A stretch of 6,495 nucleotides of DNA from the NCBI GenBank assembly GCA_003541445.1, contig DPMO01000108.1, forward strand, positions 1 to 6,495, read 5' to 3'. Below, in pieces: positions 1 through 5,709 of the stretch. How positions within the stretch are numbered: position 1 is the stretch's first letter; each line of letters begins with the position of its first letter. A program made the translations under genes and the position numbers. The DNA is from Clostridiales bacterium. GTDB taxonomy: Bacteria > Bacillota > Sulfobacillia > UBA995 > UBA9673. The notes beneath the pieces were generated by a model that had not been told where the DNA came from, did no database searches, and worked only from the letters and a program-made list of their open reading frames with translations.

Positions 1-1
1 G

Positions 2-139
2 TGCAAGGAGCACAACGCCTTCACCCGGCGGGACTGCCGCGTCTGCGGGACCCCCCTGCGGGTGCCGCTGGCGCGCGGCGTCCCGGTCCGGGGCGAGGGG
101 GTGGGAGCGGGCGGAAGAGGGGGGGCGGTAGCCGGATAG
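2..139 (+). CDS. C-terminal end of a zinc-ribbon protein (5' end outside the window)
   Basis: Reading frame 2 is open from the left edge to a TAG at 137-139 and gives 45 residues. The first 19 read CKEHNAFTRRDCRVCGTPL. This is the second half of a small zinc ribbon: a Cys that would be the last of a first CxxC pair, then Cys-x2-Cys-Gly-x-Pro-Leu, which normally supplies the other two zinc ligands. The remaining 26 residues are a Gly/Arg/Val-rich tail with no recognisable fold. Such ribbons end many otherwise unrelated bacterial proteins, so no function can be given. It lies on the same strand as the lipoprotein gene that starts 106 bases after its stop. No U-rich terminator separates them, so cotranscription is possible. 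The ribbon is clear; everything upstream is invisible. Confidence 0.6.
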   Translation, partial: CKEHNAFTRRDCRVCGTPLRVPLARGVPVRGEGVGAGGRGGAVAG

Positions 140-204
140 TCGGTCGACGCGGGACGTGGGGGCGAAGGGCCACCCGCGGCAGGTCAGGACCGGCGGAATT
201 TCGG

Positions 205-225
205 CGCGCGGCGGACCGCCGCGCG
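205..225. repeat. 21-bp perfect inverted repeat just upstream of the lipoprotein RBS
   Basis: Ten-base arms CGCGCGGCGG and CCGCCGCGCG flank a single A at 215. As RNA this would fold as a 7-bp GC stem with a GGACC loop, ending one base before the purine-rich ribosome binding site at 227-238. It could be a protein-binding palindrome, an mRNA structure that affects ribosome access, or the end of the upstream transcript. No run of T follows, so it is not a typical intrinsic terminator. Confidence 0.5.
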
Positions 226-226
226 G

Positions 227-238
227 AAGGAAGGGGGG
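227..238 (+). promoter_or_regulatory. Ribosome binding site of the substrate-binding lipoprotein
   Basis: AAGGAAGGGGGG lies 7 bases before the GTG at 246. It is the only strong Shine-Dalgarno-like run in the area. It fixes the start at a codon that gives a proper lipoprotein signal peptide. Confidence 0.7.
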
Positions 239-245
239 TTGAACA

Positions 246-1559
246 GTGAAGAGGAGACTCACAGCACTGGTGGCCGCTGTCTCGGTCCTGGCCCTGGCCG
301 TCGGCGTCTTCGGCGCCGCCGGCTGCCGGCCGGGCGAGGCGAAGGTCATCAAGATCGGCGTCCTCGGGCCGATGGAGTTCATCCAGGGGCGGCACCACTG
401 GTTCGGCGCCACGCTGGCCATGGAGGAGATAAACGCGGCCGGGGGCGTGAAGGTGGGCGACGAGACCTACCAGATCGAGCTCGTCAAGGTCGACACGAAC
501 GAGCTCCTGAGCGTCGACGACGCGGCCACGGCCTGCGAACGCGCCATCACCGTGGACGGGGCGCAGTTCCTGGTCGGCGCCATCAGGACCGAGGCCGCCC
601 TGGCCATGCAGGAAGTGGCCATGGACCACCAGACCATCTTCCTCGTCTGCGGGGCCTCCCACACCCAGCTCTCCGACAAGGTGGCCGAGGACTACGAGCG
701 CTACAAGTACTGGTTCCGGGTGACGCCGATCAACGTCAACTACCTCGTGAAGGACTCGCTCATCCTGCTCAACTATGTGGCCGGTATCGTCAGGGAGGAG
801 CTCGGCATCGCCAAGCCCAAGTGCGCGATAGTCATCGAGCAGGCCGTGGCCGGTGACCCGTTGGCGGAGGCCGCCAACGCCATCATCCCCACGATGGGCA
901 TGGAGGTCGTCGGGACCTGGCGGCCCTCGACCACGGCCACGGACCTGACGGCCGAGCTGACGGCCATCCGGAACTCAGGAGCCCACATCATCTACACCTA
1001 CTTCTCCGGCCCGGCCGGCGTGCCTTACGCCAGGCAGTGGGGCGAGCTCCAGATACCGGCCGTCTCGGTGGGCATCAACGTCGAGGCTCAGGCCATGGGG
1101 TTCATCGAGGCCACCGACGGCTTCGGCGACTACGAGTGCACCCTCAACACCCTCGCTCCCGGCCTGGAGATCACCGAGAAGACGGTCCCGTTCTACGACA
1201 AGTTCGTCGATCGCTTCGGAGAGTACCCGACCTACAACGCCGGCACCTACGACGCCGTCTGGATTCTGAAGGAAGCCATCGAAAGGGCCGGCGCCCTCGA
1301 TTCCGACTCCGTCGTGGCCGAGCTCGAGAAGACCGACTACCGGGGCGCGTCCGGCCGAATCGTCTTCGACGAGTCCCACGACGTGACCTGGGGTCCCGGC
1401 TTCGTGACGGCCATCGGGACCCAGTGGCAGGACGGCGAGCTGAGGTGTGTCTGGCCCTACGAGTGGCAGCCCGTAGAGGGGATAGACCCCATCACCTACC
1501 CGGGGACGGTCAGGTACCAGATACCGCCCTGGGTCCTCGAACAGTGGGGCGGCCAGTAG
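246..1559 (+). CDS. ABC transporter substrate-binding lipoprotein, branched-chain amino acid (LivK/Peripla_BP_6) family
   Basis: This 437-residue protein is probably an extracytoplasmic solute receptor tethered to the membrane. Residues 1-26 form a signal peptide: MKRR, then a hydrophobic core at about 7-25. It ends in AAG-Cys27, an acceptable though not ideal lipobox. Mature sequence begins near 34 with KVIKIGVLGPMEF, the usual first strand of the periplasmic-binding-protein type I fold. Typical family stretches follow: an EINAAGG segment at 61-67, FLVGAIRTEAALAMQEV at 108-124, WFRVTPINVNYLV at 156-168, and a YNAGTYDAVWILKEAIERAG helix region at 330-349. The C-terminus is rich in Trp, Tyr and Pro. 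The ligand cannot be read from sequence; relatives bind amino acids, amides, urea or aromatic acids. No permease or ATPase gene adjoins it in the window, so its transporter, if any, is elsewhere. The start is a GTG with a strong ribosome binding site. A strong hairpin lies 23 bases past the stop. Confidence 0.88.
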   Translation: MKRRLTALVAAVSVLALAVGVFGAAGCRPGEAKVIKIGVLGPMEFIQGRHHWFGATLAMEEINAAGGVKVGDETYQIELVKVDTNELLSVDDAATACERAITVDGAQFLVGAIRTEAALAMQEVAMDHQTIFLVCGASHTQLSDKVAEDYERYKYWFRVTPINVNYLVKDSLILLNYVAGIVREELGIAKPKCAIVIEQAVAGDPLAEAANAIIPTMGMEVVGTWRPSTTATDLTAELTAIRNSGAHIIYTYFSGPAGVPYARQWGELQIPAVSVGINVEAQAMGFIEATDGFGDYECTLNTLAPGLEITEKTVPFYDKFVDRFGEYPTYNAGTYDAVWILKEAIERAGALDSDSVVAELEKTDYRGASGRIVFDESHDVTWGPGFVTAIGTQWQDGELRCVWPYEWQPVEGIDPITYPGTVRYQIPPWVLEQWGGQ

Positions 1560-1582
1560 GAGCACGGCGGCTAGGGCTCTGA

Positions 1583-1608
1583 GGGGGGGAGGGGCGACCC
1601 TCCCCCCC
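1583..1608 (+). terminator. Strong GC hairpin, probable transcription terminator between convergent genes
   Basis: Arms GGGGGGGAGGG (1583-1593) and CCCTCCCCCCC (1598-1608) pair perfectly over 11 bp around GCGA, a GNRA tetraloop. The hairpin starts 23 bases after the lipoprotein stop. The sequence after it is pyrimidine-rich (CTCTGCCTCTTT) but lacks a true T run, so termination may be imperfect or factor-assisted. It lies between convergent genes and could serve both strands, although on the - strand nothing T-rich follows. The rest of the gap, 1609-1708, shows nothing distinctive. Confidence 0.6.
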
Positions 1609-1708
1609 ACATGCTCTGCCTCTTTATCCAGACTCCTCCCTTCTGTCTGCCTGCGGACTTCGGGCTGCGACTGAGGCCCGTCCTGGCCCCTCGCCCGCCG
1701 GGCGGGAC

Positions 1709-2932
1709 CTACAACCTACCCCTGACCAGGGCCACCAGGAGCGCTCCGAGGAAGAGCAGGCCGGCGTAGCCCACGGCCGGGAAGAGGGTCCCCACGATGG
1801 TGGAGAAGCCGACCCGCCCGCCGACCACCGCCGCGGCCGTCGCTGCGACGGCCAGGGTGCGGAAGCTCCGCCAGCCCTGCCCCAGGAGCCGGTTGACGAA
1901 CCCGAAGAGGGTCGAGACGGCCGTCGTGTAGATGGCCGCGGTCAGGATGACCGTGTAGAGGGTCGACACGACCGGCGAGAGGCGGCGGGCGGCCAGGAGC
2001 ATCGGGACCTCCGCCCGGGCCGCCTCGGGGACATTGGCCAGGATGGTGAGGACCACTGCCAGGGCCCCGAGTCCGAGGGCCGCGGCGGCGATGACCGTTC
2101 CCGGGACCAGGCGACGCCTTGTCGTGAGCCTCACCACCGGGACCAGCACCGAGGTGGCGACGACAAGGTTGTAGGAGGCGTAGGTCGCACCCGAGAGAAG
2201 CCAGTTGCCCACGGCGGCGCGGGCCGGTTCGGCGAAGGTGAGGTCGAGCGGGCTCGAGACCAGTGTGGCCAGGCTGACCCCCATGACCGTGGCCAGGAGG
2301 AAGGGGACGACGACGCTCACGGCCTTGACCACCCCCTCGATGCCGGCCAGGACGGTTCCCAGGGCCAGCACGGCCATCCCCACGAGGCCCACTTCGAACG
2401 GCAGGCCGAACTCCTGCTCCAGCGTGGCGCCCGTGCCGGCGAACATGGCCGCCGTGGCCCCGAAGAGGAAGAAGGTGAGGATACCGTCGATGACCCGGCC
2501 GAGAGCTGGGCCGGCCACATAGTCGAGCACCGGTCCGTGGGTGACGGCCTCCAGCCGGCAGCTCGCCCGGACGACGAGATAGCCGAAGAAGCCGAGCAGG
2601 GCCACGGCCACGGCCAGGGCCGCGAAGCCCCTGGTCCCGTGGAGGGCGAAGAACTGCAGGGCCTCCTGGCCGGAGGCGAAGCCGGCCCCGATGACTGTCC
2701 CGACGTAGACCGAGGCCAGAGTGGACGCGGAGACGGTGGCCGGCTCCCCGGCACAGCTCGGCGTGGCGTCGGCGGGCTCGTCCGGCCCCTCGTCTATGGT
2801 CTCCGGTCTGTCGGCGGTCCCGACCGCCCGCCCGCAGGCGGGTTCGGCGGCGGCGCGTTCCCGGCTCCGCTCGCCGCCGCCACCCGGTCCACAGGGGCGC
2901 TCTCCTACCTGTTCCTTGTCGGGGCCGTCCAC
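1709..2932 (-). CDS. YkvI-family multi-pass membrane protein, putative transporter
   Basis: Product of 407 residues. From about residue 75 it matches the YkvI family, related to the amino acid/polyamine/Na+-symporter (LeuT-fold) superfamily. The diagnostic GTVIGAGFASGQE sits at 78-90 in the first membrane helix, the broken-helix position in such transporters. About nine further hydrophobic segments follow (near 103-121, 151-170, 181-199, 203-225, 244-267, 278-300, 321-346, 358-375 and 381-403). YkvI proteins are usually about 340-360 residues, so the core is full length. The extra length is a charged, Gly/Pro/Glu-rich N-terminal tail of roughly 70 residues with three cysteines. The GTG at 2932 is chosen because AGGGAGG lies 8 bases before it and no ATG, GTG or TTG occurs in frame between it and the first helix. 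The substrate is unknown. The gene is divergent from psuG, which may hint at a nucleoside or related solute, but that is inference. Confidence 0.82.
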   Translation of the reverse strand: MDGPDKEQVGERPCGPGGGGERSRERAAAEPACGRAVGTADRPETIDEGPDEPADATPSCAGEPATVSASTLASVYVGTVIGAGFASGQEALQFFALHGTRGFAALAVAVALLGFFGYLVVRASCRLEAVTHGPVLDYVAGPALGRVIDGILTFFLFGATAAMFAGTGATLEQEFGLPFEVGLVGMAVLALGTVLAGIEGVVKAVSVVVPFLLATVMGVSLATLVSSPLDLTFAEPARAAVGNWLLSGATYASYNLVVATSVLVPVVRLTTRRRLVPGTVIAAAALGLGALAVVLTILANVPEAARAEVPMLLAARRLSPVVSTLYTVILTAAIYTTAVSTLFGFVNRLLGQGWRSFRTLAVAATAAAVVGGRVGFSTIVGTLFPAVGYAGLLFLGALLVALVRGRL

Positions 2933-2940
2933 CGCCTCGT

Positions 2941-2947
2941 CCTCCCT
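2941..2947 (-). promoter_or_regulatory. Ribosome binding site of the YkvI-type gene
   Basis: On the - strand AGGGAGG stands 8 bases before the GTG at 2932-2930. It decides the start: the open frame continues upstream to 3127, but those further residues have no comparable site and are dominated by Arg, Pro and Gly. Confidence 0.65.
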
Positions 2948-3008
2948 GGGGACCTTCCGGTCAGGGGTTCGGTCCTGCGTGGTCCTCCCTGATAGGTTTG
3001 TCTGCTCA

Positions 3009-3027
3009 GGCCCGGATGAACCGGGCC
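3009..3027. repeat. Perfect 7-bp stem hairpin in the divergent spacer
   Basis: GGCCCGG (3009-3015) and CCGGGCC (3021-3027) flank ATGAA. On the - strand it would lie in the 5' leader of the YkvI-type mRNA, about 75 bases before its start. On the + strand it lies about 165 bases before psuG. It could be an operator, a leader structure, or chance in GC-rich DNA. Confidence 0.35.
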
Positions 3028-3192
3028 GCCCCAGCGGGATGACGGGCCGCCGCAGGAGAGCCCCGCCAATTCCGAGAACGCTGCTAGGCAGGGTTTTGCG
3101 CCGCGCGAGCCTCCGGGCGGGCCGCATCTACACGGCTCCCGGCGGGGCGGGTTCCGGAAGCGGCGGAAGACTACTCCGGGGGGAAGCGGACC

Positions 3193-4152
3193 ATGCCTAC
3201 GGTGTTCCGACGTGTGGACCGGTATCTCGAAGTCAGCGAAGAGGTCCTCGCCGCCCTCTCCGAGGGCCGGGGAGTGGTCGCCCTCGAGTCGACCGTCATC
3301 GCCCACGGGATGCCCTACCCCCGGAACCTCGAGACGGCCCTGGCCGTGGAGGAGGTCGTCCGGCGGGGCGGGGCCGTCCCGGCCACCGTCGCCGTCATCG
3401 GCGGCCGGGCCCGGGTCGGCTGCGGGCCGGAGGACATCGAGACCCTGGCCCGGCTCGGCCCGGCCGTCCCCAAAGCCTCCGTGCGCGACCTTCCGGTGCT
3501 CTTCGCCCGTGAGGTCACAGGGGCCACGACCGTGGCCGCGACGGGCACCATCGCCGCCCGGGCCGGGGTGCGCGTCTTCGTCACCGGGGGTATCGGGGGG
3601 GTCCACCGCGGCTGGGGCGACACGCTCGACATCTCGGCCGACCTCACCGTCCTCGGGCGCGTCTCCCTGGCCGTGGTCTGCTCGGGGGCCAAGGCCGTCC
3701 TCGACATCCCGGCGACTCTGGAGCGGCTCGAGACGCTCGGGGTGACGGTCGTCGGTCTCGGCACCGGGCGCTTCCCCGGGTTCTGGGTGCGCGAGACCCC
3801 CCACCCCGTGGACCTGACCGTGTCAACCCCGGAGGAGGCCGCCGCGGTCGCGGCCGCCCGCTTCGCCTCCGGGCTGCCGGGGGCCGTCCTGGTGGCGGTC
3901 CCGGTGCCGGCCGCCGACGAACTGGCCCGCGAGGAGCTCGACCGGGCCCTCGACCGGGCCCTGGCCGCCGCCGAAGCCGAGGGCGTCAGGGGAAAGGCCC
4001 TGACCCCGTTCCTCCTGCAGGCCGTCGAGAAGGCCACAGGTGGGCGGAGCCTTCAGGCCAACGCGGCCCTTCTCAGGAACAACGCGGCGGTGGGAGCCCG
4101 GCTGGCCCTGGCCCTCGCCGAGGGGCGTGCCGGCCCGGTGAGTCCGGCGTGA
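3193..4152 (+). CDS. psuG: Pseudouridine-5'-phosphate glycosidase
   Basis: This 319-residue protein is full length for the PsuG/IndA family. It is a cytoplasmic enzyme that cleaves the C-C glycosidic bond of pseudouridine 5'-phosphate to uracil and ribose 5-phosphate (reversible; Mn2+ needed in the E. coli enzyme). Signature stretches are VVALESTVIAHGMPYP (28-43), GPAVPKASVRDLPVLFAR (89-106), TGGIGGVHRG and DTLDISADL (131-151), CSGAKAVLDIPATLE (163-177), and SLQANAALLRNNAAVGARLA near the C-terminus. The expected active-site residues are all present, each one position later than in E. coli PsuG: Glu32, Lys94, Asp150, Lys167 (expected Schiff-base lysine) and Asn290. The ATG has GGGGGGAAG six bases upstream. 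The stop overlaps the kinase start in GTGA, so the two are translationally coupled. A perfect tandem 12-base repeat (3937-3960) encodes LDRA-LDRA in a surface helix. Confidence 0.95.
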   Translation: MPTVFRRVDRYLEVSEEVLAALSEGRGVVALESTVIAHGMPYPRNLETALAVEEVVRRGGAVPATVAVIGGRARVGCGPEDIETLARLGPAVPKASVRDLPVLFAREVTGATTVAATGTIAARAGVRVFVTGGIGGVHRGWGDTLDISADLTVLGRVSLAVVCSGAKAVLDIPATLERLETLGVTVVGLGTGRFPGFWVRETPHPVDLTVSTPEEAAAVAAARFASGLPGAVLVAVPVPAADELAREELDRALDRALAAAEAEGVRGKALTPFLLQAVEKATGGRSLQANAALLRNNAAVGARLALALAEGRAGPVSPA

Positions 4153-5150
4153 AAGCCGCCGTGCGCCTGGCCGTCTACGGCGACATCAACCTGGACGTCC
4201 TCGTCCTGCACCACGAAGACGCCGCCCCGGGCAGCGATTCGCGGGCGACGGTCAGGCTGAGGGGCGGGGGCTCGGCGGCCAACGTGGCCGTGTGGGCCGC
4301 CCGCGAGGGGGCCGACGTGGGGTTCTTCGGACAGGTCGGCGATGATATGGCCGGCCGCTGGCTGAGGGAGGAGCTCGCCGCGGAAGGGGTGGCGGTCGAC
4401 CCCCCTCAGGGGAACCTCGCCGTCTCGCCCGGCTCGGCGACCGGGCTGGTCGTGGTCAGCGTGCGGGCCGGGGAGCGGACGATGGCCACCGACCGCGGGG
4501 TGAACCTCACCCCGGACAGGGACCTCGTCCCCCGTGAGGCCCTGGTCTCCCGGGAGTGGCTTCACCTCACGGGCTACTCCTTCTTCGAGCCCGGGCCGCG
4601 GGAGGTGGCCCTCAGGGCCCTGGAGGTGTGCCGCGAGCTCGGTCTTCCGTTCAGCGTCGACCCTTCCTCCTTCAGGCCCCTGAGGCAGTACGGGGCGGAA
4701 CGCTTCCTCGAGGACGTGGCCGGCGCCGAGGTCGTCTTCCCCAATCTGGACGAGGCCCGGGAACTCACGGGCCTCGCCGACCCGGGCGAGGCCGCGCGGG
4801 CCCTCGTCAGACGCTTCCCGGTCGTGGCCCTGACCTTGGGGCCGCAGGGGTGCCTGGTGGCCGCGGCCGGGCGGGTCAGGGCCGTGCCGGCGGCCAGCCC
4901 TCCCGGGCCGGTCGTGGACCCGACAGGGGCCGGAGACGCCTTCGCCGCGGGGTTCCTGACACGGTACGCCGCAGGGAGCCGCCGGACCGATGGCCGGCGT
5001 TTCGACCTTGCCCTGGAGGCGGCCGCCGCGGCCGTGCGGCTGGCGGCCAGGGCGGTGACGCTGGTCGGCGGCCGCGGCGAGGTCGGGGTGGGGTCCGGCA
5101 GGGCGCTCGAGGCCGCCGGGGATGAGGACGCCGGACACCGTGGGGCGTGA
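4149..5150 (+). CDS. psuK: PfkB-family carbohydrate kinase, probable pseudouridine kinase
   Basis: This 333-residue cytoplasmic sugar/nucleoside kinase of the ribokinase (PfkB) family probably phosphorylates pseudouridine at the 5' hydroxyl with ATP, supplying the substrate of PsuG. The N-terminal strand is VYGDINLDVLV (9-19). The substrate-binding RGGGSAANVAVWAAREGADV (38-57) is PfkB motif 1. VVDPTGAGDAFAAGF (255-269) is motif 2: GAGD forms the anion hole and Asp263 is the catalytic base. FPNLDEARELTG (197-208) is the usual NxxE-type region. The GTG start lies inside the psuG stop (GTGA). No good ribosome binding site precedes it, which fits translational coupling. The PfkB assignment is firm. 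Specificity for pseudouridine rests on the psuG partnership, because PfkB kinases of different substrates look alike. E. coli PsuK is of similar length (about 313). The last 20 or so residues are a non-conserved polar tail. The convergent regulator gene ends 24 bases beyond. Confidence 0.85.
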   Translation: MKAAVRLAVYGDINLDVLVLHHEDAAPGSDSRATVRLRGGGSAANVAVWAAREGADVGFFGQVGDDMAGRWLREELAAEGVAVDPPQGNLAVSPGSATGLVVVSVRAGERTMATDRGVNLTPDRDLVPREALVSREWLHLTGYSFFEPGPREVALRALEVCRELGLPFSVDPSSFRPLRQYGAERFLEDVAGAEVVFPNLDEARELTGLADPGEAARALVRRFPVVALTLGPQGCLVAAAGRVRAVPAASPPGPVVDPTGAGDAFAAGFLTRYAAGSRRTDGRRFDLALEAAAAAVRLAARAVTLVGGRGEVGVGSGRALEAAGDEDAGHRGA

Positions 5151-5174
5151 GGTCAGGTCTTGTTCCCCGGGGCG

Positions 5175-5582
5175 TCACCTGCTGCCGGACCTTCTCCTGC
5201 CGGCTCCCGTCTCCGGCGACGCCCGCGGCTTCTCCCGACGCCTCTCCTCGAACCGAAGGTAGTCGATGAACTCCAGGAGCCTGCGGCGCTGGGCCGGCGT
5301 GAGCTCGCCCGTGCGGTCGATGAGGAGCTGGACGTCGGCGTCCTTGAGGAGGGCCGGCCAGCGCACGTCCGTACGGCCGATGAGGTAATCGATACTGACC
5401 GAGAAGAACTCGGCGATCTTTCGGACCGTGCCGAGGTCGGGGGAGCGGACCCCGCTGATGTACTGGGAGACGGTGGACTTGCCCAGGTGGAGGGTCCGGG
5501 CCAGTTCCGCCTGGGTCATGTCCCGCTCTTCGAGGAGTGTCTTGAGTCGTTCACCGAAGCCGGCCTCAGCCATCGCCCCCAT
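5175..5582 (-). CDS. XRE-family (Cro/CI-type) helix-turn-helix regulator
   Basis: This 135-residue DNA-binding regulator carries an HTH_3 domain at about residues 9-69. FGERLKTLLEERDMTQAELARTL holds helices 1-2, then the recognition segment GKSTVSQYISGVRSP (34-48), then IAEFFSVSIDYLIGRTD (56-72), a common ending for phage-repressor-like domains. After a linker, LTPAQRRRLLEFIDYLRFEERRR (94-116) is an amphipathic helix likely to mediate dimerisation. The tail is Arg/Ser-rich. There is no sensor or peptidase domain, so any signal would come through this short C-terminal part or a partner. The start is the ATG at 5582 or the in-frame ATG at 5573; neither has a Shine-Dalgarno sequence. A TATTAT at 5586-5581 lies exactly 7 bases before the 5573 ATG, which suggests a leaderless message beginning at residue 4. 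Two palindromes in the upstream region are probable binding sites. The gene is convergent with psuK and divergent from the unknown gene at 5710. Confidence 0.88.
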   Translation of the reverse strand: MGAMAEAGFGERLKTLLEERDMTQAELARTLHLGKSTVSQYISGVRSPDLGTVRKIAEFFSVSIDYLIGRTDVRWPALLKDADVQLLIDRTGELTPAQRRRLLEFIDYLRFEERRREKPRASPETGAGRRRSGSR

Positions 5583-5586
5583 AATA
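5581..5586 (-). promoter_or_regulatory. Candidate -10 element of the regulator gene, leaderless arrangement
   Basis: TATTAT on the - strand matches TATAAT at five of six positions. It lies seven bases before the second in-frame ATG (5573-5571), so transcription would start on or near that A. No convincing -35 hexamer is found 16-19 bases upstream. The palindrome at 5615-5631 would be centred near -50, a position where the regulator might act on its own promoter. Confidence 0.35.
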
Positions 5587-5614
5587 GCCGTGCGGGAGGC
5601 GAGGCTCGCGGTTC

Positions 5615-5631
5615 GTTCCCGAAAGCGGAAC
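5615..5631. promoter_or_regulatory. Second candidate operator, GTTCC-N7-GGAAC palindrome
   Basis: GTTCCCGAAAGCGGAAC has five-base perfect arms and shares 12 of 17 positions with the operator at 5646-5662, including GTTCCCG on the left and GGAAC on the right. The centres (5623 and 5654) are 31 bp apart, close to three helical turns, so dimers on the two sites would face the same side of the DNA. Confidence 0.5.
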
Positions 5632-5639
5632 CCGACCCC

Positions 5640-5668
5640 TTTACAGTTCCCGCTGAGGGAACTATGAT
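5640..5668 (+). promoter_or_regulatory. Sigma-A-type promoter for the gene starting near 5710
   Basis: The -35 element TTTACA (5640-5645) and -10 element TATGAT (5663-5668) each match the consensus at five of six positions and are separated by exactly 17 bases. Transcription would start near 5675, leaving a leader of about 35 bases before the GTG at 5710. The element stands out as an AT-richer island in very GC-rich surroundings. Confidence 0.65.
5646..5662. promoter_or_regulatory. Candidate operator filling the promoter spacer
   Basis: GTTCCCGCTGAGGGAAC has six-base perfect arms around a five-base centre. It extends to seven-base arms (AGTTCCC/GGGAACT) if the last base of the -35 and the first base of the -10 are included. 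It occupies exactly the 17 bases between the two promoter elements. A protein bound here would block RNA polymerase, as expected for repression of the + strand gene by the adjacent XRE regulator. Confidence 0.6.
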
Positions 5669-5709
5669 ATGGCTACTCCTTCCATTCCGGTCGGGGCGGT
5701 GGACGAGCT

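Larger units (their letters stand above)
2933..3192. other. Divergent intergenic region between the YkvI-type gene and psuG
   Basis: This 260-bp spacer must hold the start signals of both flanking genes. I see the AGGGAGG site for the - strand gene, a GGGGGGAAG site (3178-3186) six bases before the psuG ATG, and the hairpin at 3009-3027. I could not find convincing -35/-10 pairs on either strand, nor a T-box or other riboswitch consensus. Confidence 0.6.

Noticed and set aside
1..249. 82-codon frame 1 reading from the left edge
   Set aside because: Its product is a Gly/Arg repeat text. Frame 2 over the same bases encodes a recognisable zinc ribbon and ends at 139.
1692..1705. Short CG hairpin (CGCCCGCCGGGCG) as a terminator of the YkvI-type gene
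   Set aside because: The stem is only five to six pairs with a minimal loop and no T run on the - strand. It is likely by chance in GC-rich sequence.
2933..3127. Extension of the YkvI-type protein to a start at 3127
   Set aside because: The 65 added residues are Arg/Pro/Gly-rich, there is no comparable ribosome binding site, and the AGGGAGG-GTG combination at 2947-2930 is far better.
2933..3192. T-box or other riboswitch in the divergent spacer
   Set aside because: I looked for the T-box core and other familiar riboswitch motifs on both strands and found no match. Only an isolated hairpin is present.
2721..3512. 263-codon + strand frame across the divergent spacer
   Set aside because: It overlaps the YkvI-type gene antisense and psuG in another frame. 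Its product is low complexity and matches nothing recognisable.
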